Shown here: piece by piece, positions 1 to 10,457 of the stretch
Layout: every line of letters starts with the position of its first letter
Numbering within the stretch: the stretch's first letter is position 1
Origin: Lumnitzera littorea
Taxonomy: Eukaryota > Streptophyta > Magnoliopsida > Myrtales > Combretaceae
Reading direction: 5' to 3'
Length of the DNA stretch: 64,000 nt
Assembly (NCBI GenBank): GCA_024138015.1
Contig: JAMXBB010000011.1
Span: forward strand, 82,891,934-82,955,933
Notes under the pieces: model-generated
What the model was told of the DNA's origin: nothing
The model's input: the letters and a program-made list of their open reading frames with translations, nothing else
Database searches by the model: none
Made by a program: the position numbers and the translations under genes

Positions 1-17
1 CACCTTAGAGGGCTGTA

Positions 18-410
18 GTGCAGTCTTTAGTTAGCAAATTCAATTTAATGAAATATGAGCATACAAAACGATATACCAATCTCTACGTAGATGTCCTAGC
101 AACAATAGGTTTCAAAGTTCCCATTCAAACTATAGAAAATAATCTGAATGTCCATGTTTTTAAGAAATTCATCTTATGCACAACCTTACAATTAGTAGAT
201 GAAGATGAAGAAATGCAAGACGATTGGTATACTCTTATTAAGGCACAGTTAGTGTATCTAAATGTAGTTTTTGCGACAACCTTGAAGAACTTCACTTATA
301 TTAATGGTGTCTTATATTTTAAAGGATTAGAAGGCGTCTTGTCTCAATATATTTATGCAAAACAAGCTTGTTTGAAGTTAGATAAATATCACTAGATTTG
401 GTATGGAGAG
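18..410 (+). pseudogene. Tat A pol fragment: RNase H to integrase linker
   Basis: The translated stretch has the composition and order of the region between RNase H and the integrase zinc-binding module in plant gypsy polyproteins. An early RYTNLYVDVLATIGFKV-like segment is followed by a DDW segment, a YINGVLYFKGLEGVL hairpin and a final KLDKYH. The phase is open from 18 to 392, then a TAG occurs, and the reading would continue as IWYGES up to base 410, where the inserted LTR begins. The continuation lies at about 6868, so this is the left half of a gene split by insertion rather than a separate gene. Confidence 0.6.
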
Positions 411-1292
411 TGATAGGAATCAGATTACTGAGCCTTTGACCTGTAGCTGAGTTTGAGGGTTGGAAGGCATGGTAAGGCAAATCCTTCTACTCCAACCAAC
501 TCCTGCCAAAGCTGAGTACTTCTTTGTCGAGTTACTCTGTATACTGAGCCAAATGATTACCTATCTCTCTGAAGTGTGTCGAGTTATAGATTACCAAGAC
601 AATAGCCAAACCTTTCACGATTACTCACTCGTACTCAAGCCGACCAATTATTCAGCATCTCCTTTGTTGAGAAGTCGAGAGAGAGACCGGACTGATCCTT
701 AGCTACCCTTGCTCGGACAAGCAACTTGACCATACACTTTTGTCCGTATCCTCTAACAACCTCGCCAATGTATTACTGCCACATGTATAAGACCACGTGT
801 AGAATCTACTACACTAATCATTATTTTTTTGGAATATTCATTTTTACCTTTTTATATTCTTATACATTACTTCTTTAGGGTAATACTCTTTTTATCTTTT
901 CATTTTTGGGCATGTTGCCTTAAATTCTTGGGTATAAGTACTCCTTGTATTTGTAGCTGTAATAAGCAGATTGAACATTAATACACTTGACACTTTTCCT
1001 CTTGTGAATACTACTTTGTTTACATACATTTCACTTTTATCCTAACCTTTAAGTAAGGTTAGGTAGTGAGTAACTTCATAGGACCATTTCGTGTGTTATA
1101 TCAAGTCGTGTTGTAAGTCATCGAAAGTTTCATTAGTGCATCATATCTATTAGAGTTGTTCCTAGGTTTTTGTTTACTATTTCATTCATTTTTGTCCTTT
1201 CGCATAATCCTCATCACTTCCTTTCAAGTTTTCGGCAAGTTTGGATCTATTCAATGACTAGCCCTGTCTATTCTTGGTTAAGATTTGTAACA
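411..1292 (+). repeat. 5' LTR of the 411-6864 gypsy element
   Basis: It matches 5968-6864 along its whole length, from TGATAGGAATCAG to TTGTAACA. A hand comparison of the first 200 bases shows roughly one mismatch in five, nearly all transitions, so the insertion is old. Its first 300 bases carry a copy of the pol C-terminal reading (an open phase at 460-702) that in the 3' LTR is continuous with integrase. Confidence 0.88.
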
Positions 1293-1295
1293 TCT

Positions 1296-1310
1296 TAGTA
1301 TCAGAACGAA
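1296..1310 (+). other. Primer binding site, initiator tRNA-Met type (decayed)
   Basis: Three bases after the 5' LTR the sequence reads TAGTATCAGAACGAA. The usual plant site complementary to initiator tRNA-Met is TGGTATCAGAGC. The position right after the LTR and the central TATCAGA support the call; two transitions separate it from the standard. Confidence 0.75.
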
Positions 1311-1441
1311 GGTTTTGTTTAAGTTGTAGTTTATTTTCGAAGTTCTACTTATACTCTATTTTGCGTGCGTGAAACAAAGCAAGTTACTGTGTTTAACTTA
1401 GCTATTGTGTTTGCTAGCTATTTAGTCTCTGGTTTGGAAAA

Positions 1442-2560
1442 ATGACAGATCTAAGTATGAACATTAGTGTTGGAGATGAAAATAGTAGAGTTATCCACCA
1501 TAGTTGATAGTCTTAGGTAACCCCTAAGAGCACTGACAAGAGACTTAATGAGGTGGTTAACCTCTTGGTAGATTTGACCCGAGCTATTCATGCGTTGGTT
1601 TACTGACCAACTTAAGCCGTGCAAAACACTCCACAAGTTGCTCAACCTATTAGAGGTTAGAACCTAGCTTGATAAGTTCGAGGTGGAGGAGTAGGCGGAT
1701 AAGTAAGACTAAGGATGGACCTAAAAGAATTGGATGAAGAGGACAAAGAAGAGTATTTTGAAGAGGAGCAAGCTTGAGTTCTTAGAGCTTTTAACCATGT
1801 GAAGCTTTGGATTCCAAACTTCAATGGATTTGAGAGTGTTGATCAATATTTAGAGTAGGAAGAGAAAGTGGAGTGTGTTTTTTATTATTATTAGTACGAG
1901 GATTATGGGAAAGTAAGAATTACTACTGTTGAGTTCTCTAGATATGCTACCATGTGGTGAAAGAATTTTCAGGCTATGAGGAGGCAAGAAGACTACCGAG
2001 AGATTAATACTTGGTCTGAAATGAAAAGAATACTTAAAAATAGGTTTGTGCTGGATACTTATCTACAAGATACCTTTACTTGGCTTTAAGAGCTGAGAAA
2101 AGGAGACTGAACAATTGATGAATATGTTCAAGAATTCTAAATGCTGATGATCTTATGTGAAGTGGAGGAACCACCAGCACCCACCAGCACGAACAATATT
2201 TAGGTTCTTTATTGGGTTGCGAGGTAACATTCAAGACTTTATGGAACTCTAACGATTTACTACAATAGATGAAGTCATTAGAATAGCCCAATGAGTAGAG
2301 AGGCAGAGAAGAAGCCGAGTATTAACCAGAATGTTGACTAGTCGACCCGGACAGGGAAGTCACCGACCTCAATTAAGTATTGAGCCAAGTTGAAAGGTGG
2401 ATGTTTGAGTTGAGCAAAAAGGTTGACTTGACAGTGACGTGTCGACTTGAACTTAAGAGAAAGGGCAAGGATATGGTAGGAAGATTAGCCAGATTAAGTG
2501 TTTTAAGTACCAAGAGTTTGGACATATGGCTGCTTAGTGCCTGAACTGAAGGACTATGGT
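1442..2560 (+). pseudogene. gag with zinc knuckle (gypsy, 411-6864 element)
   Basis: The capsid-type gag domain (retrotransposon gag family) is recognisable at about 1790-2300. It shows VKLWIPNFNGFESVDQYLE, then VEFSRYATMW, a TWSEMKRILKNRFV segment and a TIDEYVQEF segment. A possible start ATG lies at 1442. A CCHC nucleocapsid knuckle follows at 2499-2540 as C-F-K-Y-Q-E-F-G-H-M-A-A-stop-C. Its second cysteine is now tyrosine (TAC, 2508-2510) and a glutamine position is a TAG. Numerous other stops lie in frame. The product would have packaged element RNA in cytoplasmic particles; this copy cannot. Confidence 0.75.
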
Positions 2561-3155
2561 CATCAAGGGAGACGTCCCGAAGTTGGAGATAAAGAGCATT
2601 GATGAGGAAGCTGAGGAGGAAGAGAACACTATTGAGGAAGAAATAGTTGAGAAAGAACTTATTGAAGAGGATGTGTCTACTGAGGACTTAGATTGGTTGG
2701 TCTTAGTTGTTTGATGCGCTATGAACTTAGAACCCTTACAAGAGGAGGAGTAGAGGGAGAATTTGTTTCATACCACTTGAAAGGTGAATGACCAAGTGTG
2801 AACATTAATTGTGGATAGTGGAAGTTTTATTAATGTGGTATCACTTGAAATGGTCACATACTTGAAGTTGCTGACCATTGCATACCCGAAGTTGTATAAG
2901 TTGCATTAGCTGAGTGATAAGGGAGCATTACATGTCACCCGACAAGTATTGCTGTCGATCACAATTAGAAACTACTCTGACAAGATTCTCTATAATGTAC
3001 TACTCATGTGCGCCTCATATGTATTGCTTGGCCGATCATGGCTGTTTAATAGAAGAGTTATCTATGATGGATATAGGAATTCGTATGTGTTAGAGAAGGA
3101 TGGTTGGAAGATTACATTAAACCTAATGCTGTTGAGAGAAATTAATAAGTTGTAG
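2561..3155 (+). pseudogene. Aspartic protease (retropepsin) remnant, gypsy
   Basis: An acidic linker (2600-2700) leads to LIVDSGSFINVVS, with the catalytic Asp codon at 2813-2815 in a DSG motif. Further on, at about 3020-3090, the segment YVLLGRSWLFNRRVIYDGY resembles the conserved LLGRPW block that closes the retropepsin domain in gypsy elements. The C-terminal part (2949-3155) remains open. Retropepsin would cleave the Gag-Pol precursor. Several upstream stops break it. Confidence 0.7.
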
Positions 3156-4700
3156 GTAAAACTTGCTCGTGGATCGAAGAAGACCCTGATGATGAGTAAA
3201 GTCGAGCTCCAAGTGACCATCAATGTTGACAAACCAACCTTCATGTTGGTTAGGCAACTATTGGAAATAAAGAAGCAAGGTGAACTACCCCGGGAAGTGT
3301 GAGCACTATTAGATGAATATGCTAACCTATTCCTAGAACAGTAACTTAAAGGATTGCCCCCACTACGAAGCTTTAAACATTGCATTGACTTAATACCTGA
3401 CGCTGCTTTGCTGAATAAGTAAGCCTACAGGATGAGTCCTGAACAGGCATCTGAACTCCAACGTCAAGTTAATGAATTATTGGAGAAAGGGTATGTTAAG
3501 GAGAGTCTCAACCCTCGAGTTGTGTCAGTGCTTCTAGTGCCGAAAAAGGATGAGACTTGATAGATGTGTATAAATAGTTGAGTCGTGAATAAGATTACGA
3601 TCAAATATAGGTATTCAATCTTAAGGTTTAAAGATATGTTAGATGAATTGAGCAAAGTTAAGATCTTTAGCAAAATTGATTTGAAGTTTGGTTACCATCA
3701 AATTTGCATAAGGCCAAGAGATGAGTGGAAAACTGCGTTTAAGACTCGACATGGACTTTACAAATGGATAGTCATGCCCTTCGGCTTGTTGAATGCCTCG
3801 ATTACTTTTATGGGACTAATGAACCATGTGATGAGACAAATGATAGGGAAGTGTGTCGAGGTGTGTTTTAATGACATCCTAGTCTACAGCATCGACATGC
3901 CGAGTCACTGTGAACATCTCTGAGTTGTACTGGATATCCTTCGTACCGAGAGATTATTTAGCAATCTCAAGAAGTGTTACTTTTGCTAGGAGAAAGTGGT
4001 ATTCTTGGGCCATGTAATGAGTAGAGGAGGCTTACGAGTGGATGATAAGAAGATTTGAGCAATCGTCGAGTGGTCAAATCCTACCACTTGTACTGATATA
4101 AGAAGTTTCCATGGATTGGCTTTATTCTATAGAAGATTCATTAAGAATTTTAGCACCTTCGCCGCACTACTTACTGAGGTAACAAATGAAGAAGACCGAC
4201 TTCTAATGGGGAGAAAAGGAGGAGAAGAGTTTTGCCAAGATAAAGGAAAGGTTGATCTCTACCCCTATACTTGTTCTACTTGACTTCGAGAAAATATTTG
4301 AGCTGGAATGTGACACATCAAGGATTGGAATAGGCATTGTCTTAATTTAGGAAGGTTGACTAGTTGCTTATCATAGTGAGAAGTTCAGAGGACCTTAACT
4401 AAATTACTTTATGTATAACAAAGAACTCTTGGTGCTGATCTGAGCATTGCAAGTATGGCAGCATTATCTATTATTGAGAGAATTTGTCATCTATACTGAC
4501 CACGAGTCCTTGAGGTACCTCCAAAGTTAAACCAAGTTGTCGAAGCGATAGGCAAAATGGGTTGAATTCCTTGAAGGATTCAATTTTGTAATGAAATACA
4601 AATAAGGGAAGAGCAACATGGTTACAGATTGTTTGGGTTTGCAAGTATCAAAGAATAATATTCTAAGGATCCACACTTTGGACTCGTATTTACGCAATGT
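3156..4700 (+). pseudogene. Reverse transcriptase and RNase H, gypsy (inactive)
   Basis: RT begins around 3370 with a YRMSPEQASELQRQV segment. The 3585-3923 stretch is open and holds KIFSKIDL, GYHQICIRP, WKTAFKTRHGLY and VMPFGLLNA, which are diagnostic RT blocks. The polymerase motif, normally Y-F-D-D, reads C-F-N-D at 3864-3875, so a metal-binding aspartate is lost. RNase H follows at about 4290-4640, with an ECDTS segment for its first acidic residue and a TDHESLRYL segment. Stops and frame changes are scattered through both domains. Confidence 0.85.
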
Positions 4701-4799
4701 ATCGATGGAAGAACAGTGGATAAGTATCATGTGGAAGATGGCTACTTATTTTAAGGAGGGAAATTATGCATGCCAACTTGTTTACTATGGGGGCTACTA

Positions 4800-6130
4800 A
4801 TCAGGGAAGCCTACAATGGAGGCTTATCCAGACATTTTGGGGAGAAAATAACATATGAATTATTGAGTGATTGATTCTTTTGGTTGAGAATGAGGTGAGA
4901 TGAGCACCGAGTTGTTGAAAGCTGTGCCATGTGCAAAAGGGCTAAGTACCGAGTTGAAAAGGGGAAAGCAATGTCATTACCTGTTTCGACGAAGCCATGG
5001 ATCGAATTAAGCATGGACTTTGTTCTCAGACTACTACAAATTACCTGAGGTAAAGATTCTGTAATGGTTATCGTAGATACGTTCAGTAAGATGGCATACT
5101 TCGTGTCCTGTTCCAAGACTAATGACACTTCGGCTATTGCTTCTCTTTTCTTATAGGAGATTATACGATTACACACTGTGCCAAGAAATGTAGTCTTCGA
5201 TAGAGACTTGAAATTCTTGAGCCATTTCTAGAGGACCTTATGGCTTTGAATGGGGACCAAACTATTACCCAATGACTTCGAAAGAATTGAACGAGGAGCC
5301 ATATGAGGTGAAAATCTCATGTACGGTTCTGTAGAGTGGTTAATACTTTCTGTTACCTCTAAATTGATGGCTAAACAGAGGTAGTTAATTACACTTTAGG
5401 ATCACTACTCCAAGCTACAGTAGGCAAGAACTTAGCCGATTGGGATGTTTGCTTACCAGTGGTTGAATTCACTTATAATTGAACGATATATGACACCACT
5501 AAGTAGAACCCCTTTAAGGTTGTTTATGGTTTCAATCCTGAGTTGCTCTTTGATTACACCCTTATACCTGTGCCTGTATAAGAGGACCCTAACGCAAGAG
5601 CTAGGGCACAATCCTTTCGGTACATCTACAATAAAGTCATTCGGCACATCGGCCACACTGCCAAACATATATGAGAGAAGGCTAAGTGTAGGATAGCGAG
5701 ACATTTCCAATTGAGAGACTTGGTGTGGCTGCACCTAAGCAAATGGAGGTTTTCGAGTAAGAAGAGGAACAAACTATCCCTAAAGGCTAAAGGGTCTTTT
5801 AGAATCCTTTAGAAGATCAATGATAATGCCCATAGATTGGAGCTGCTTGAGGATTATGGGATTTCTAATACCTTTAACATTGTCGACCTTAGTCTGTATC
5901 TCCCCGATAGAGAGCTCATCGAAGACCATTTGGATTTGATCCCAGATCCAAATCAACCCGAAGGGAATGATAGGAATCAGACTACTGGGCCTTTGACCCA
6001 TAGCCGAACTCGAGGGTTGGAAGGCCTGGTAAAGCAGATTCTTTTACTCCAGCTAACTCTTACCGAAGTCAAGTACTTCTTTATTGAGTCACTCTATATA
6101 CCGAGCCGAATGATTGTCCATCTCTCTTAA
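4800..6130 (+). pseudogene. Integrase with C-terminal tail reading into the 3' LTR, gypsy
   Basis: The zinc-binding module ends with C-A-M-C at about 4920. The core follows: the ELSMDFV segment (first Asp, near 5018), the VFDRDLKFLSHF segment (second Asp, near 5206) and TEVVN (Glu codon 5378-5380). Between the second Asp and the Glu sits a foreign 78-base insertion (see 5268-5345). The C-terminal part (5837-6130) is open: an EDYGISNTFNIVDLSLYLPD tail like that of chromovirus-type integrases. It runs on as GPLTHSRTRGLEGLVKQI across the LTR boundary at 5968. Stops elsewhere make it a pseudogene. Confidence 0.8.
5268..5345 (+). other. Group II intron 3'-end fragment (domain V-like) inside integrase
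   Basis: Bases 5296-5329 form a 34-base hairpin of domain V type. The outer stem pairs GAGCCATAT with GTACGGTTC. An inner stem of GAGGT with ATCTC is closed by a GAAA tetraloop, with a short bulge on the 3' side. The AGC catalytic triad sits at 5297-5299. One outer pair is broken (A at 5301 opposite C). The flanking words AATTGAACGAG and TGTAGAGTGG also resemble the 3' end of plastid group II introns; from memory I associate it with the trans-spliced rps12 intron, unverified. Integrase reading stops before and resumes right after this block, so it appears inserted. Which intron and which organelle need a search. Confidence 0.6.
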
Positions 6131-6864
6131 GTATGCCAAGTTGTGGATTACTAAGAGAACAGCTAAATCTTTTATGATTACTTACTTGTTATTCGGCTTC
6201 TCCTTTGTTGAGAAGTCGAGAGAGAGAGAGAGAGAGAGATTGGACTGATCCTTAGCCGCCCTTGCTCAGATAAGCAACTTGACCGTACACGTTTGTTTGC
6301 ATCCTTTAATGAACTTGCTAATATATTGCTACCACGTGTATAGGACCACGTACAGAATCTACCACACTAATCATTACATTTTTGGAATATTCATTTTTAC
6401 TCTTTTGTATTCTTGTACATTACTTCATTAGGGTAATACCCTTTTTGTCTTTTACTTTTGAGGCATGTTGCCTTAAATTCTTAGGTACAAGTACTCCTTG
6501 TATTTGTAGCTGTAATGAGCAGATTGAATATTAATACACTTGACACTTTTCCTCTTGTGAACACTACTTTGTTTACATTCATTTCACTCTTATACTAACC
6601 CTTAAGCAAGGCTAGGTCGTGAGTAACCTCATAGGACCATCTCGTGTATCATATCGAGTCGTACCAAAAGTCATCAGAAGTTCCATTGGTGCATTATATT
6701 TATTGGAGTCGTTCGTGGGCTTTTGCTTATTGTTTCATTCATTTTTTTCCTTTCGCATAATCCCCACCGCTTCCTTTCAAGTTTTCGATAAGCTTAGAAC
6801 CATTTGGCGAGCTTGGATCCATTTGATGATTAGCCCTGTCTGTTCTTGGTTACGATTCGCAACA
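5968..6864 (+). repeat. 3' LTR of the 411-6864 gypsy element
   Basis: It begins TGATAGGAATCAG after a short purine tract AAGGGAA (5961-5967) that serves as the polypurine site, and ends TTCGCAACA. It is colinear with 411-1292. It contains an (AG)n run at about 6220-6240 that is shorter in the 5' LTR. Confidence 0.88.
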
Positions 6865-6867
6865 TCG

Positions 6868-8070
6868 AAGAAGAGCTACCCTTGTATCATCACATTTAGT
6901 GCATAGGGTATTATTAGCCAACAATGTCTAAAGATGCATTTTAGCTACAAATGAGTTGCCTAAAGTGTGTTGAACTCCTTGACCAGAGAGAATGCAACTT
7001 TGTAGTAAGTGCAAGTGATTGGAGGTGCCCTTATATCGATTACTTGAAAAATAATGCCTTGCCTAAAAATAGCACAGAAGCCCAATTAGTAAAGCATGAA
7101 GTGAGAAAGTATCTTATACATGAGGGTGAGGGTAAGTTATACAGGGTATTATTCATGGGAAAGCCTCTTTGATGTATTGCACCCCCCCTGAAACATAAAC
7201 TATATTTTCTGACGTGCACTTTGGATATGGTGGAGAATATTAAGGGAGAAGTAAGTTGTACCACCACTTGCTTGATATGGGGTACTATTGGTTTAGGGGA
7301 TTCATATAGATCTTGGTAGGGACTGAATGCTTCACTAAATGAGTTGAGGTGATCCCTCTCAAGAAGGTAATAGGACCTACAGTAGCAAATTTATGAAGGA
7401 ACATATCATTTGTTGCTTTGGAATCCAAAATGTGTCCTTTCAGATAATGGCATACTCTTTATCAACTCACATGTACGACAGTTGCTGGCTTCTTACAATA
7501 TCGATAATGTAAAATCAATACCATATTACCCTAAAGGAAATGACTAGGCAAAGGCAACAAATAAGACTCTCCTGAAGATGCTCAAGTAGATGGTTCATGA
7601 AAATCATAAAGAGTGGCATGACAAACTATTGTTAACATTATGGGCTTATAGAACTTCCAAGTGAGGTCCTACCTAAGCAACACCTTTCTCTTTGGTATAT
7701 AGGTTTGAGGCTGTAATGCTTATTAAAATCTTGGTTCCTTCTGCATACTTGGCTCTCAACACTGAATTAGAACCTGACAACTTACATATGTTGGATCTTG
7801 AAGCTTTAGAAGAAAGGTGAGACACTGCCAAACACAATCTTACTTATTACTGTTGGTTAAGAAAAGATCTTTTTAGTAAGGTGATATTATACTTTGCATA
7901 ATAGAGCATGTGCGGCGAGGTATTCCAGTGCTAAAGTTTACATCGAAGTGGAAAGACCTTTTATAATTGGTGAGGTCCATGACATTGGTTACTACAAGCT
8001 TCTTAATTCAAAAACTGATGCAATAACCCCTTATGTTAACTTTCAATACATTAAGAAGTTTCATTTGTAA
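6868..8070 (+). pseudogene. Tat A integrase, right half (first Asp deleted, Glu mutated)
   Basis: Reading resumes the Tat A pol after the insertion: SCLKCVELLDQREC (zinc-finger Cys pair), DWRCPYIDYLKNN, then a second tyrosine-tryptophan module near 7270. The next block reads straight into TECFTK, so the roughly 60-residue stretch that normally carries the zinc Cys pair and first catalytic Asp is missing. The second Asp is present in SDNG (near 7445). The catalytic Glu position reads Lys (AAG, 7551-7553) in an A-K-A-T-N context. EWHDKLL and LWAYRTS confirm the integrase C-terminal core. The frame changes often and ends at TAA 8068-8070. Confidence 0.7.
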
Positions 8071-8793
8071 ATTCAATAATGTATTTGCAATTCACATGAA
8101 TGAAACATTCAACTTGCATTACTCTATCTCTTTGTGTTCCCTTCCTTTTTGCCTTGTTGTTGCTATAGAGTTAGAGATTTATCTTCTTAGTGCACAATTT
8201 TAATTATGTATTCTATTCTTGTCTCCTTATTGTTGCAAAGTTAGAGATATATCTCCTTAGCGCATAATGCTAATGCATAAATAAGTAATGAAAAAGAGAT
8301 ACAAGGTTAAGTGTTGGGAAATATCCTCTTGACCATTAATACAAATATGCTTGGCACATGTTACTATTGTTACTTAAGCGCGATCAACTATTTTATCTTG
8401 TGTGCACAATTTATTGTTGCTAGCAAGTAAGATCCTCCCTTCGATGTAACATACTCTGCTTTAGGCTTCATAAGCTATAAGAAGTAAATCCTACTATCAT
8501 GGCATTTCTTGTACACTGTTGTTGCTAAGTGAGGCACTACCTCTTAAAGCACACAATGACCCCTGCAGGTTTCAGTGGCATAAATCACCTCTAGGTTAAG
8601 AAGCCTTATTATTTGATACAAGCAAGCAATTGAAATGAATAAAGAATGGAAGGACATGATGAAAGAAATCAAATTTCATTCAATCAGCAAGTTTTATTAT
8701 AAAGCGGTTAAAATAACTTAAATACCAAAAAGAAATAAAAGAAAGAAAAGAAGAGTGAACATCAACAGAACAAATGAATATGGCTAAACTCTG
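8071..8793 (+). repeat. Tat A post-pol spacer with degenerate short repeats
   Basis: No coding signal is seen. Related units recur at about 8155-8199, 8228-8270, 8402-8440 and 8518-8563. Each starts near TTGTTGC and the clearer ones end near TTAGTGCACAAT. The first two are about 73 bases apart. Tandem repeats between pol and the 3' LTR are a known habit of Tat elements. Confidence 0.45.
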
Positions 8794-9549
8794 CTAAGGG
8801 TGGCAATTTAGACTTATTATGGACTCAAAGTCTGTATCGCTTAATAACTCTTTTGCTTTACGGTCTATCTCTTCAATAGCATTTTGTAAGGTTTGAATCC
8901 TCATCATTAACTCACCTTAGCTTCTCATAAGAGCATGATAACTCACTAATCTCTTAGCTTTGACTGCAATGGGCTCTAAGTTACCAACTCTAAATTTTAG
9001 AAGATGAGCACCTTCAATATAGCTAATCGGTTGTTGTAGCTTATCAATTGACATAGACCTCCAAGACTTCTTAACCTATAATGTAGCTTCCCCCTTCATT
9101 TTCACCATGGTATTGGCCAACTCTATCCCAAACATAGGAGATTCACTCCAAAAATCTTGGTCCATAGCATAAAGTCTCTCCAATAGTTCTAATAGATGAG
9201 AAGGAACATCAAATCCCAGGAAGGATATTATCTCCCCCAGGATAGCTTCTGGAGTTGCTATTATGTCTTCACGAGACAAGTTAGCAACTGAGTGTAAAGA
9301 GACATTAGCAGATGCTGCATATAGTTTAGCTTCATGAGTCCTTGAGCATAGCAACGCATTTACATGAGTCTCGCTATCACTTGCCCCATTGAGTGACGAA
9401 GTAATATCTTTTGCTTCAGAGGAAACATTCAACTCTTTAGTTCCACTACCATCATTAGCATCTCCATATTAGACTGGAGATTCACCAGAATCTACTAAGT
9501 CCTCCTCCTCCTCCTCATCATCATCATCATCCTTGTTTGAAGTTACCAT
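8794..9549 (-). pseudogene. Tat A antisense ORF, 3' part (acidic, function unknown)
   Basis: On the minus strand a reading begins with ATG at 9549. It runs MVTSNK into an acidic D5-E5-D run (about 9483-9530), passes a TAA, is open over 9432-9076 (118 residues), passes another stop, and continues with helical segments such as RIQTLQNAIEEIDRKAKELL to TAG at 8794. I recognise no catalytic motif. Its place downstream of and antisense to Tat pol, next to a PMD-like piece, suggests the C-terminal part of the Tat antisense ORF. It could equally be a separate captured sequence. Confidence 0.4.
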
Positions 9550-10055
9550 AGTATAGCATGATTGTCCGAACGAACCCCAAAACTCAAGACAGCGATGTTC
9601 TCCTTCTCGCTAACCACAAGAGGAGAACTTGTCTCAACTTGTAACAACAAAGAAATAAAGTTAGAGGAATGAATACAAAGAAGAAAAATTATACATATAA
9701 AAATAACATGATGCATCTAAAATGGTTACCTCCTAAATAATGCTTACTTGATTTATCTTGAATCTACTAGTGGAGGCAAGGGGTAGCTACTTTTGGACTT
9801 TAAAGAAGGTTTTACTCCCGTTGTCTTATTAGGACATTCTGATTGTTTAGTGACAGCTCCTTATACATCTCCAGCAACCTAAGACTTGGGCCTTAAGGAT
9901 TTAAGAAAGAATTTGTAATGATACACAGTAGGTGTATGAAGTGTATGACCTACTAACGTAAAGGCATAGGCTTGAAACCCATCTAGGCAATTTGTCCAAT
10001 GTATCGGCCATCTAAGGGAAGTGACTCTAGAGTGACTAATAGAAGTAAAGAATAA
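9550..10055. other. Non-coding part of Tat A antisense region
   Basis: No long open phase or known motif was seen. It separates two antisense coding remnants and may hold intron and decayed exon sequence of the antisense ORF. Confidence 0.35.
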
Positions 10056-10457
10056 TTATCGCTTTCCAAGGAGAATCTTCCTAAAGTTGTTTGGACATAG
10101 TGACTGGTAATAAGATTCAAAACTCTTAGTCTCAGTAATTAGGTAAGGCACTCCTTGGTAAAAAACAAGTTGACTTGTAACCCGATGGGGAGAGTACACC
10201 ATGACTCTTTGCTCTAAAAAGCAATTAGCTGAATCTTTATTGTCAAGAAAGGAAAGCAAGCTCCTTAGAATACACCATAAGAGGAACTTAGCTTGAGAAT
10301 TGAGGATATTTTTCTCGATTTTCCACCAAGGTAACCTCACCCTTTGAGCTAAGAGGATAAAGTCCATTACTATCTTCATATCTTGCAATTTACTTGATAT
10401 AAGAGCAGAATGTGAATTCACCCTCAATATTAATAAGCTACAAGAGTAGTTGATCAA
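10056..10457 (-). pseudogene. Tat A antisense ORF, plant mobile domain-like fragment
   Basis: The minus-strand phase is open for 133 residues. Near residues 85-105 it reads RVMVYSPHRVTSQLVFYQGVP, which I recognise as similar to the P-x-R-V-x-x-Q-x-x-x-x-Q-x-V-P block of plant mobile domain proteins carried by transposons. The rest (PWWKIEKNILN, KFLLWCILRS) is hydrophobic and aromatic as in that family. It is far shorter than a full domain. The role of the domain in retrotransposons is not established. The antisense position behind Tat pol is the main supporting context. Confidence 0.45.

Larger units (their letters stand above)
411..6864 (+). mobile_element. Complete but dead Ty3/gypsy (chromovirus-type) LTR retrotransposon nested in Tat A
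   Basis: Two direct repeats of about 0.9 kb (411-1292 and 5968-6864) both begin TGATAGGAATCAGA and end near AACA. Between them, in order, lie a tRNA-Met-like primer site, gag, zinc knuckle, protease, RT, RNase H, integrase and an integrase tail that reads into the 3' LTR. The order PR-RT-RH-IN defines Ty3/gypsy. Flanking five-base candidates GAGAG (406-410) and GAAGA (from 6867) could be a decayed target duplication but are not convincing. Every domain has stops and the RT catalytic motif is mutated, so the copy cannot be autonomous. Host reading resumes in integrase order on the right, showing that it landed inside an older element. Confidence 0.9.

Noticed and set aside
406..6871. GAGAG/GAAGA as a firm target site duplication
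   Set aside because: The match is weak and the exact 3' LTR end is uncertain; kept only as a possibility.
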